DNA of 46,272 bases from assembly GCA_964654825.1 (NCBI GenBank), contig CAZZKG010000028.1, positions 1-46,272 on the forward strand, in the 5' to 3' direction. Origin of the DNA: CAZZKG01 sp964654825. Lineage in GTDB: Bacteria; Gemmatimonadota; CAZMKB01. Position 1 is the stretch's first letter. Every line of letters starts with the position of its first letter. Of this stretch, positions 1 through 7,648 are shown piece after piece. The notes below the pieces were generated by a model. The model worked only from the letters and a program-made list of their open reading frames with translations. It made no database searches and had not been told where the DNA came from. The translations under genes were made by a program, and so were the position numbers.

Positions 1-10
1 ATAAATAAAT

Positions 11-48
11 AGGGACAGTCACCATTTATTTAAATGGTGACTGTCCCT
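11..48. repeat. Perfect palindrome of the GGGACAGTCACC family (REP/MITE end)
   Basis: Two 18-bp arms, 11-28 and 31-48, are exact reverse complements around a 2-nt loop. The arm begins AGGGACAGTCACC and ends in an AT-rich stretch. The same arm sequence forms the ends of the element at 39499-39666, so this is a dispersed repeat. The very short loop suggests a solo end or a collapsed copy. That such ends are mobilised by an IS200-like (Y1/REP) transposase is an inference; no transposase gene is present in the window. Confidence 0.8.
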
Positions 49-69
49 GTTTATCCAGATGACAATCTT

Positions 70-107
70 CCCCGCAGTCCCTCAAAAGGGACTGCGGGGT
101 GTTTTTT
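70..107 (+). terminator. Strong intrinsic terminator
   Basis: A 12-bp GC-rich stem (70-81 with 88-99) encloses a 6-nt loop and is followed by a T tract at 102-107. It would end a + strand transcript entering from beyond the left edge, so the gene it serves lies outside this window. Confidence 0.85.
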
Positions 108-236
108 GCAACAAACCCCCCTGCTCTTTCGTATAACCTTCAGGAAAAGAAAACAAACACAAGTATTGTTGTATAAGGATCAAAATCTGCGTATCACAAA
201 GATCTTGAGAAATGAACCAATGCAATAAAAATGTAC

Positions 237-404
237 CTGGTGTTCCGTCCCAGAAATTCGTTGACAATTACAGCGAGCAATCGAGGTTCCTGGCCAGGCT
301 AGACGACGCAAGGAGTATCTTTAGATACTTAGAGGAGGAGAAACGCAGCCAGGGGACTCGAGATCCGTTGAAATTGGTGGTGATTTTCTGGGACGGGACA
401 CTAG
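237..404 (+). repeat. 168-nt nested imperfect inverted repeat, candidate structured RNA or MITE
   Basis: Positions 237-256 pair with 385-404 over 20 consecutive positions, two of them G-U. Inside this, 265-269 pairs with 372-376. Next, 281-294 pairs with 348-361 with one mismatch and two U-G pairs. The apex is AGTATCT/AGATACT at 314-320/323-329. All four non-Watson-Crick positions in the outer and third stems are G-U on the + strand; on the - strand they would be A-C mismatches. That favours a + strand RNA fold. Short reading frames on both strands read FWDGT at the ends simply because the ends are inverted repeats. I do not recognise a named RNA family. It lies directly upstream of the promoter at 421. 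Confidence 0.6.
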
Positions 405-420
405 AGTGAGTATTAGCGGA

Positions 421-449
421 TTGACTCACATGGTGGTATCTTGTATATT
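421..449 (+). promoter_or_regulatory. Sigma70-type promoter for the GWxTD gene
   Basis: A -35 box TTGACT (421-426) and a -10 box TATATT (444-449) are separated by 17 bp. Transcription would start near 456, about 20 nt before the ATG at 475, with the AGGAGAGGG ribosome site between. It may also serve the long + strand run that follows. Confidence 0.7.
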
Positions 450-474
450 TAACAAGAAGACAGGAGAGGGTGTT

Positions 475-1884
475 ATGCGTGCAAGAGTTTTTCTTATTGG
501 TTTGCTGACTTTTTTTGCGGCATCCGGTGCCTCCGGGTCCGGCGGCACGGGATCGTTCGTGGATCTTGATCTCGTCAGATTTTTCCCCAAAGGTGAAAAT
601 GCGATTCTCGAAGGGTATCTTCAGATATCTCTCTCGGCTATCGAACTCGAAGAGGGGCCGGGCTCGAAAGCCAATATCGATTTCCAGCTGTCACTCGAGG
701 ACAGTGAGAAGAAAGTTGTGTATCAGAACAGCTGGAAATATGATGATGTCATCACGAAAGAGATGCTTGCGGATGACAGCAATCCTCTCATCCAATCATT
801 CGCTCTACTCCTGAATCCCGGCACGTACACGCTCAAGCTGGATGTGTCAGGCGTGAAAGAAGACGTCAGACATGAATTCGAGCGACAGGTAGAGGCGTCT
901 GAAGGAAGGCCGCTTTTGTCCGACATCCTGCTTGCGAATCAGATCGAGATTGATACTACAGGGGCAGTCACCGAGCAGTATTGTACTTATGCCAAGGATG
1001 GATTGTTGATCTCTCCCAATCCATCCGCGCAGTTCGTCGGGGCGACTTCTCTGGTTTACTTTTACTGCCAGGTCCAGAATCAGGATACGGTGGCATCTGA
1101 TGTACACATGCAGCTCGAGATCATAGACTCCGACGAAAACCTGGTGAAGAAACTCCCCGATAAGGATCTGAGATTGACGGGGAAGAGCAGGGTATATGTG
1201 GGTGCTTTCAGCACGGGTGGTTTGAAGGAAGGTAATTATATACTGAGGACGGTTGCAACTCAGAAAAAGTCCGCCGGTGAGAATTTTGTCGGCCGGAGAG
1301 ACAAACCATTCTCCGTGACTGCCAAACGCACTGTCCTCGCTGCCCTGACTCAGATCAACGAGTACTCGGAATTCGACGAGACACAGCTGGACAGCGCTTT
1401 TCGTATGATGCGCTACCTCGTTACGAACAAAACAAGCAACTATTTCAAATCCCTTTCCCTCGTGGGCAAACAGAATTTTCTGCACGAATTCTGGAAACAG
1501 CACGATCCGGTACCGGCCACACCGGAAAACGAATTCAGGACTGATTTCGAAAAGCGGCTGGACTATGCCAACCAGACTTTCGGCATGGGTTGGAAAGCGG
1601 ATGCCATCGAGGGGTGGCTTACCGACAGGGGCAGGATATATTCGAAGTACGGGGAACCGGACGAAAGGATAAAGAGACCTAATGAGTATGGTTCGCCTCC
1701 CTGGGAACTGTGGAAATTTTTCGCTACCGGTTACAGCTACTTGTTCATTGATCGTAATGACAACGAGCTCTATGACCTTGTCTTCACGAACGACAAAGAC
1801 GAGCCGATAATACCGGGCTGGGAGAGGTATTTCCCCGATCGAGTCCTCAGTGATATTTACACAGAATTCGGATACACGCGCTGA
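475..1884 (+). CDS. GWxTD domain-containing secreted protein
   Basis: This 469-residue protein starts with a signal peptide (MRARVFLIGLLTFFAASGAS). The ATG at 475 is chosen because AGGAGAGGG sits just upstream at 462-470 and the signal peptide begins there; an in-frame ATG at 406 would put 23 residues in front of it. Residues about 30-320 look like beta-rich periplasmic domains. The C-terminal part has the family signature GWLTDRGRIYSKYGEPDE at about residues 379-396, followed by an aromatic-rich WELWKFF...YLFIDRN segment and a GWERYFP end. GWxTD proteins occur in Bacteroidota, Acidobacteriota and FCB candidate phyla; their molecular role is unknown. It is first in a long + strand gene run and is preceded by a clear promoter and a structured repeat. 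Confidence 0.85.
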   Translation: MRARVFLIGLLTFFAASGASGSGGTGSFVDLDLVRFFPKGENAILEGYLQISLSAIELEEGPGSKANIDFQLSLEDSEKKVVYQNSWKYDDVITKEMLADDSNPLIQSFALLLNPGTYTLKLDVSGVKEDVRHEFERQVEASEGRPLLSDILLANQIEIDTTGAVTEQYCTYAKDGLLISPNPSAQFVGATSLVYFYCQVQNQDTVASDVHMQLEIIDSDENLVKKLPDKDLRLTGKSRVYVGAFSTGGLKEGNYILRTVATQKKSAGENFVGRRDKPFSVTAKRTVLAALTQINEYSEFDETQLDSAFRMMRYLVTNKTSNYFKSLSLVGKQNFLHEFWKQHDPVPATPENEFRTDFEKRLDYANQTFGMGWKADAIEGWLTDRGRIYSKYGEPDERIKRPNEYGSPPWELWKFFATGYSYLFIDRNDNELYDLVFTNDKDEPIIPGWERYFPDRVLSDIYTEFGYTR

Positions 1885-2152
1885 CACTGACTCTCTCGCC
1901 CGGCTGCTGTTGTCGCGGTGAGGGATCCTCTTTTCTCCATCTGTACAGGCACTCGATCCTGGGGAAACAGGGCAGGTATCAGTCATCGAGAAAATAGATA
2001 ACGAGACAGCCGGCACCAGGAATGTAGTTCTGTTTATCCTGTTCTTTGCCTCGGGTGCAACTTCCCTCGCTTATGAGGTCATCTGGTCAAAGCTCCTCAC
2101 TCTTTCGATAGGTACCAGTGCAACAGCTATCAGTGCAGTCGTCTCTTCTTTC

Positions 2153-5100
2153 ATGGGAGGACTCGCCCTTGGTGCGTATATCGTTGGCAGGAGGATCGAC
2201 CGCACGTCGAATCCTCTCAGGGTCTATGCTTTTCTGGAGCTCGGGGTGTGTGTCTGGGCTATCCTCCTCTTCCCGTTATTACAGGCCGCCAGGCCACTCT
2301 ATGCGAAAATACAGTTCATGTCTGGTCTTTCCGGGACATTCCACAGCCTGATCATTTTTTTCCTCGCGGCTCTCCCGCTCCTGCCACCGGCGATCTTCAT
2401 GGGGGCTACCCTGCCATCCCTGCTTTCATTTCTCGAGAGAAGCGGTGGGTCGGGGCGATCCGGAATCGGGCGCAATGTGAGTCTTCTATACGGCTTGAAC
2501 ACACTCGGGGCTGTTGTGGGAACTCTCATCTGTGGATTTGTCTTCATCGGCCGAATCGGGCTGGTGAGGACCGACGTTCTGACAGCCTCCCTGAACCTGA
2601 TATTATTTTTAACCGCACTCTTTCTTTCGTCCAGATGGGAGCCGCTGAAACCTGTTAGCGGAATCTGGATACGCGGTGACGAACCGGTTACCGGTGAGTC
2701 CAAATACGGTGGTTATGGGACATCAAAAAGGAATCTCCTGATCCTCCTGTATGCGGCCTCCGGGTTCACTGCTCTCGCGTACGAAATCATCTGGACAAGG
2801 ATACTCATCCACTACGTTGGTACTACCTACTACGCGTTTGCTCTCATGCTTGCTATATTTCTTTTCGGTATCGGTGTCGGGAGTATCGTCTTCAGATGGA
2901 TAAGCCGGAGAATCCTGATCAGCATATTTCACTTCGGTGTCACCGAGTTCCTCATCGGGATCTTCGGGGGGCTGGGTCTTGTGGGAGTGACCTGGCTCAG
3001 CTCGCTTCACGAGAGTCTTCTTGAGGCAGCCGGCGGCGGCTGGTGGGGAGAGGCTGTCATTATCCTCCTGGCTTCAGGTTCCCTGATGATCCTCCCCACA
3101 TTCCTCTTCGGCATAGCGTTCCCTATGGTAAGCGAAATCATATCCAAAAACAGGCTCGAGGCGGGGCGGAATGTGGGCATCGTCTACTCGGCGAACACGG
3201 TCGGTTCTATCGGTGGAGCGATGGCTGCGACCTTCCTGGTCATACCTCTCCTGGGTACCGGTGGTGGGGTGATCCTCTGCTCCGTGATCAATCTGGCTAT
3301 TGCCGCGATCGCCTTTCTGATAGACGCGAGACGGCGTACTGTTATCTTCACTGCCGCTGCCGCAATTGTCGCCGTCCTGATGCCCGCTCTCTTGCCATCA
3401 TCGGTTCTGAACAGGATGTTTCCCGAAGAGGTGACCCTCTTCGAAGAGGAAGGTTCTGAGGCGACGGTGGCCGTTATTCGGGACCAGGGCCCCCTGTCTC
3501 TCGATTTCAAGAGAATGATCGTGGATGGGAATGCTCTCTCAGGAAGCGATTATTCAGGGAGAAGGTACATGAGACTTCTTGGTCTCCTCCCGGTCCTCCT
3601 GTGTGAAAATCCCGAACGGGTACTCGTCATCTGTCTCGGCACCGGAATGACTCTCGGGGCCTCTGCGAGCCATGAGAGAACTCGTGAAGTACTCTGTGTG
3701 GAAATATCTCCGGAGGTGGCGAGGGCGGCGAGGCAGTTTACCGTCGAAAACTACGCGGTACTCGATGGGGGGAAAGCTCGCGTGAAAATCGGGGATGGCC
3801 GGAATTTTCTCCTCTCTTATCAGGGCACTCTCGATGTGATAACGCTCGAGCCTCCACCACCGAGGGCCCGGGGTGTCGTCAACCTTTATTCGAAGGATTT
3901 CTATGAGCTCTGCCATCGGAAACTGAGTGACAGGGGAATAATGGCTCAGTGGATCCCCCTCCATGATCAGAGTGAAGAAGACGTGAGAGCACTCATCAAA
4001 ACATTCATGTCCGTCTTCGATTATACAACGGCATGGCTCGTCGAGCGGCATGATATCTGTCTCATCGGTTCGATGAAACCGCTCTCCATCGATGTGAAGG
4101 AAATCGAAGAAAGAATGCGCGGAGCGAAAACAGAACTCGCCGACATCGATATTGACAGTCCCTGGGATCTCCTGTCGCTGTTCATCGCCGATGAGAGAGG
4201 GCTCGAGGGGTACTGCGGAGATGTCTCGGTGATAACCGATGATTTCCCTCTCATCGAACATTTCCTGTCCCTGCCCTGGAACAAAAACATTATCGCACTT
4301 CCTTCGTCCGCAGAGAAAGATAAATCTTACCTCGAGGATCTCCTCCTGTACCGGACACCGGTCAGCGGGCACTTCTTCTGGAAACTCGACTCGGACCAGA
4401 CCATGGACTTTCTCAAACACAGACTGGCAATGGATACATTCATTGATGGAGCCATCTATATCGACAGGGGATTGGTTGGCCCGGGGCTTGATGAAATGCG
4501 GAAGGCGCACAGGTTACTGCCTGCAAACGGATATTTCAAGCACTATCTCGGTTCGAGCACATCCCAGAGAGAAGAACTGGAAGCAATACTCGTTGCGGGA
4601 GGTGGCGATCCCGGTCTCATCCTCAAGAGATACGGATATCTCGAGCTCGAGGAGGATAACTACGAAAGGGCGCGGGAAGTGTTCACGAAGTATGCAAGCC
4701 TTTTCCCCTCGGATCCTAACGGGTATTTAAACCTCGCCATGGCCGATGAAGAGCTTGGAGACCTGGAAGCCTCGCGGCAGGCATACCGGAGAGCTCTTCT
4801 CCTCGCTCCCGAACAGAAGGAGAGTATCAGGGTAAGGTTGGAAGTTCTTGACGTACGTGAGCGGGCAGCCGAATCCGGAGACATTGCCGACCTTGACGAA
4901 CTCGCCCGGCTCTACTGGCGGGAAGCGCGATACGAAGAGGCAGCTCGAATCTATGCAGAGATGGTGCGGAGAGACCCCCGAAGCGAGCTGGCTCGGTTCA
5001 ACCTGGCTGCATCGCTCGAGGGATTGGGGTACTACTTCGATGCGCTATCAGAGTACCAGGCGGCTCTCGATCTCGATACCGGCGTACAGGAGACCCGGAA

Positions 5101-5377
5101 CAATGTCGAGAAGCTCAGATTGATGATGGCGATCATGAGTGAGAGCCCCCTCTCGATGGACTTCTCGGATGGTGTAGGGCTCGAGGTCGACTTCGAAGAT
5201 CCGGCATCGTATGCCATGCTCGGAAGACTTTACGCCCGCAATGACGAATATGGGAAAGCGCAAAGATCATTCAATCGGGCCCTTGCTCTGGACCCTCATT
5301 ATGAAGAGGCTCGACGGATGCTCGAAATGATCGAAGAGATCATGCAGGGAGGGATCGATGAGACTGATTCCCGGTAG
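2153..5377 (+). CDS. Membrane-fused spermidine synthase-like protein with C-terminal TPRs
   Basis: The N-terminal half (to about residue 410) is a polytopic membrane region with two related halves: GGLALGAYIVGRRIDR and, later, ASGFTALAYEIIWTRILIHYVG. About residues 430-700 form a spermidine-synthase-like Rossmann domain, with an SAM-binding glycine motif LGTGMTLG near residue 493 and LEPPPPRARGVVNLYSKDFY. The Glu in place of the classical catalytic Asp is usual in fused membrane versions, so polyamine synthesis is not assured. Residues about 820-1065 carry TPR-like repeats. The first ATG (2153) falls inside the family's first membrane repeat. In-frame translation upstream gives a convincing missing helix (SGATSLAYEVIWSKLL, about 2051-2098) and stays open to 1922 with no ATG, GTG or TTG. 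The true start is therefore upstream, perhaps a rare ATC at 1985 preceded by GGCAGG, or a frameshift is present. Confidence 0.85.
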   Translation: MGGLALGAYIVGRRIDRTSNPLRVYAFLELGVCVWAILLFPLLQAARPLYAKIQFMSGLSGTFHSLIIFFLAALPLLPPAIFMGATLPSLLSFLERSGGSGRSGIGRNVSLLYGLNTLGAVVGTLICGFVFIGRIGLVRTDVLTASLNLILFLTALFLSSRWEPLKPVSGIWIRGDEPVTGESKYGGYGTSKRNLLILLYAASGFTALAYEIIWTRILIHYVGTTYYAFALMLAIFLFGIGVGSIVFRWISRRILISIFHFGVTEFLIGIFGGLGLVGVTWLSSLHESLLEAAGGGWWGEAVIILLASGSLMILPTFLFGIAFPMVSEIISKNRLEAGRNVGIVYSANTVGSIGGAMAATFLVIPLLGTGGGVILCSVINLAIAAIAFLIDARRRTVIFTAAAAIVAVLMPALLPSSVLNRMFPEEVTLFEEEGSEATVAVIRDQGPLSLDFKRMIVDGNALSGSDYSGRRYMRLLGLLPVLLCENPERVLVICLGTGMTLGASASHERTREVLCVEISPEVARAARQFTVENYAVLDGGKARVKIGDGRNFLLSYQGTLDVITLEPPPPRARGVVNLYSKDFYELCHRKLSDRGIMAQWIPLHDQSEEDVRALIKTFMSVFDYTTAWLVERHDICLIGSMKPLSIDVKEIEERMRGAKTELADIDIDSPWDLLSLFIADERGLEGYCGDVSVITDDFPLIEHFLSLPWNKNIIALPSSAEKDKSYLEDLLLYRTPVSGHFFWKLDSDQTMDFLKHRLAMDTFIDGAIYIDRGLVGPGLDEMRKAHRLLPANGYFKHYLGSSTSQREELEAILVAGGGDPGLILKRYGYLELEEDNYERAREVFTKYASLFPSDPNGYLNLAMADEELGDLEASRQAYRRALLLAPEQKESIRVRLEVLDVRERAAESGDIADLDELARLYWREARYEEAARIYAEMVRRDPRSELARFNLAASLEGLGYYFDALSEYQAALDLDTGVQETRNNVEKLRLMMAIMSESPLSMDFSDGVGLEVDFEDPASYAMLGRLYARNDEYGKAQRSFNRALALDPHYEEARRMLEMIEEIMQGGIDETDSR

Positions 5378-7523
5378 GACATCTTCATCCGGCTTTGCAT
5401 TCGTAATTTTCACAATACTGCTGTTTCTTCTCACGACCCCTCTCGCCTCTTCGGGAGGAGAGCTGTCTCTCATCGGATCCGCTCTGCTGACCGATGTCAA
5501 GGACGTGGATTATCACGGAAGCCGGGTTCTGGGGGCGTTCGGTGGGGGAGCAATCCTGCTCGATTTTTCCGACCCGGGGGCGCCCTCGCATGTTGGTTAC
5601 CTGAGCACCCATGAACCCTGTCAGGATGTCATTCTCACCGATTCGATCGCATTCCTTTCCTGCGGAGAGCAGGGGGTTCTCCTTGTAGCGGTCGGCGACT
5701 CACTCGCAGACGGTCCACGGTCGACTATCGAGACTGCGGGGACGGCTGGGGGCATTTTTCTCGCGTGGCCTCTCCTCTACGTTGCAACGGGGGGGTACGG
5801 ACTCGAAGTCTTCGACATAAGCAGCCCCATCTCACCGATACCACGGGGGAAACTCGCCCTTGACGGGGCTCCCGGAGAAGTGTGGGTTGAAGGCGGAGAA
5901 GCCTGCGTCTCCGGTCATGATGGCTGGCTCTGGGTCATCGGCCTGTCCGATCCGGACTCGCTCACTCTGCTCAGGTCGACTCGGACAGAGGGGCTTCAGG
6001 CATGGGATGTCACCAGGTTTGACCAAACAGCTTACGTGGCGGATAAAGATTACTTGGCTTCCTATGATGTGTCCGATCTCGGATTGAGGCAGTTGTTCGA
6101 TACACCGGGTCGGGCCCTCGATCTCTATCTCGATTATCCCCGGCTCTACCTGGCGGATGATCTGGCCGGTACCCATCTGTTTTCGGTTACAGGACTCGGG
6201 AATCTCAGCTATGTGGTGACGTTCCCCTCGCTGATACCCGGTGAGGATTCCCGCGGAGTTGCGGCCAGGCACGACACCGTCATAATAGGAGAAGACATGA
6301 CCGGTGTCATCATGGTCGACTGGGCGGACTCGCTCCAGCCTGAAATCGCAGGTATGTATCCAGTCCCGGGTGAGATACGGGGGGCTCAACCGATCGGAAA
6401 CCATCTCATCGCCGTTGCCGAATGGAACAAAGGACTGCGCATTGTGAGGATGAAGGAAAACGGGGAAGCGGAGCACGTGTCACTCACCGCTGTAGATTCC
6501 ACACTGAGGGATGTCGAGGTGCAGGACACCCTCGTGTTCCTCCCCGCCGGATCTCACGGCGTCCAGGTGGTGAATATCTCCGATCCCGAGGCACCGCTGC
6601 ACCTGGCTTCGGTATCGACCGGCCGCTCGGTTACCGAAGTCAGAGTTTCGGGGAAGCGTCTCTACGCGGTCGATGGAGATTTCAAAGTCATCGATATCGC
6701 CGATCCGACCGATCCTGTTCTTACCGGGTCACTCATTACACCAACATTTTCGAATGACCTTTCTCTCGAGTCCCCGGAAGTGATCTGCATTGCCGAAGCC
6801 GAGTCCGGTCTCATCGTGATATCAGCGCCGCCCGGTGGACAGCCGCAGATCATCGGACGAAAGGCGACCGGAGGATATGTGCAGGGAGTTTTCGTCCAGG
6901 AAGATGTAGTCTTCCTCGCTGACAAGGATTCGGGACTGGTTGTCATGGATATATCCGATCCGTCGAGTATCGTTACTGTTGGTAATGTGGCTGTCGATGG
7001 CATACCTCTCGATGTGGTGGTGTCGGGTGATCGAGCATTCCTGGGGCTGCAGGAGGGGGGTGTCGTCGAAATCGATGTGAGCGACAGGCAACACCCGCTG
7101 GTTCTCGATCGTTACGATACACCCGATGAGACTCTCAACCTGAGCATTACATCCGACACGGTGATCGTCGCAGACAGGAAGTCTCTCATCCTCCTGCACG
7201 CAGAAGCGGTTGGGATCTCGGGTGATGACGGGTTTACTCCTCCGCCACCCCGGTCATCCTTCCTCGGGCAGAATTACCCCAACCCGTTCAATCCGAGTAC
7301 GACCATCCTGATAACCGGGGATCTCCGCGGAAGCACCGGATTCCTCTCCATCCATGATGTCAGGGGCCGCATGGTGAGACGCATCCCTGTTACAGCAGGA
7401 AGTGGGAAAGTTCTGGTCCACTGGAATGGAGAAAACAGTCGCGGGATCAGTGTGCCCTCCGGTGTGTATTTCTACAGACTCGAGGGAACCGGGGAAGTGA
7501 GAAAAATGCTCCTCCTCAGGTGA
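5358..7523 (+). CDS. LVIVD-repeat beta-propeller protein with FlgD-like/type IX-type C-terminal sorting domain
   Basis: This 721-residue exported protein has an N-terminal hydrophobic signal (FAFVIFTILLFLLTTPLASS). About ten repeats follow of the form 'V..V.V.G..AFL......GVVVIDVSDP..P..V', typical of LVIVD propeller proteins (for example VVFLADKDSGLVVMDISDPS). From about residue 637 comes the tail QNYPNPFNPSTTI ... HDVRGRMVRR ... GVYFYRLEG ... KMLLLR, an Ig-like FlgD/Por-secretion-type sorting domain. The ATG at 5358 overlaps the preceding gene by 20 nt and is preceded by AGGGAGGG, so the two are translationally coupled. A surface or extracellular role is inferred; the binding partner is unknown. 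Confidence 0.85.
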   Translation: MRLIPGRTSSSGFAFVIFTILLFLLTTPLASSGGELSLIGSALLTDVKDVDYHGSRVLGAFGGGAILLDFSDPGAPSHVGYLSTHEPCQDVILTDSIAFLSCGEQGVLLVAVGDSLADGPRSTIETAGTAGGIFLAWPLLYVATGGYGLEVFDISSPISPIPRGKLALDGAPGEVWVEGGEACVSGHDGWLWVIGLSDPDSLTLLRSTRTEGLQAWDVTRFDQTAYVADKDYLASYDVSDLGLRQLFDTPGRALDLYLDYPRLYLADDLAGTHLFSVTGLGNLSYVVTFPSLIPGEDSRGVAARHDTVIIGEDMTGVIMVDWADSLQPEIAGMYPVPGEIRGAQPIGNHLIAVAEWNKGLRIVRMKENGEAEHVSLTAVDSTLRDVEVQDTLVFLPAGSHGVQVVNISDPEAPLHLASVSTGRSVTEVRVSGKRLYAVDGDFKVIDIADPTDPVLTGSLITPTFSNDLSLESPEVICIAEAESGLIVISAPPGGQPQIIGRKATGGYVQGVFVQEDVVFLADKDSGLVVMDISDPSSIVTVGNVAVDGIPLDVVVSGDRAFLGLQEGGVVEIDVSDRQHPLVLDRYDTPDETLNLSITSDTVIVADRKSLILLHAEAVGISGDDGFTPPPPRSSFLGQNYPNPFNPSTTILITGDLRGSTGFLSIHDVRGRMVRRIPVTAGSGKVLVHWNGENSRGISVPSGVYFYRLEGTGEVRKMLLLR

Positions 7524-7648
7524 GATGAATTCAGGTGCCGCGGCTTCCGTACAAATCGGAAGCGGCACAGTTTTCCCCGGGCAGAATCCCCTTGACCGCA
7601 TCGGGGCACGGGGCTATTTTTGAACCTGGGCCGGCGGATGATGACCGT

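Noticed and set aside
212..409. 65-residue + strand frame and the opposing 82-267 frame, both containing FWDGT
   Set aside because: The shared peptide arises because the two ends are inverted repeats at 237-256 and 385-404. There is no ribosome site, and the frames fall within the structured element.
847..2016. 389-residue frame on the - strand
   Set aside because: It lies opposite the GWxTD gene, has no family motifs, and appears to be a shadow frame caused by codon bias.
3840..3905. Glu in place of the catalytic Asp in the spermidine synthase-like domain as a sign of inactivation
   Set aside because: The EPPxP form is common in the membrane-fused subfamily, so it is not a lesion specific to this gene.
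3554..4510. 318-residue frame on the - strand
   Set aside because: It is opposite the spermidine synthase-like gene, which has clear motifs. The - strand product is low in recognisable structure.
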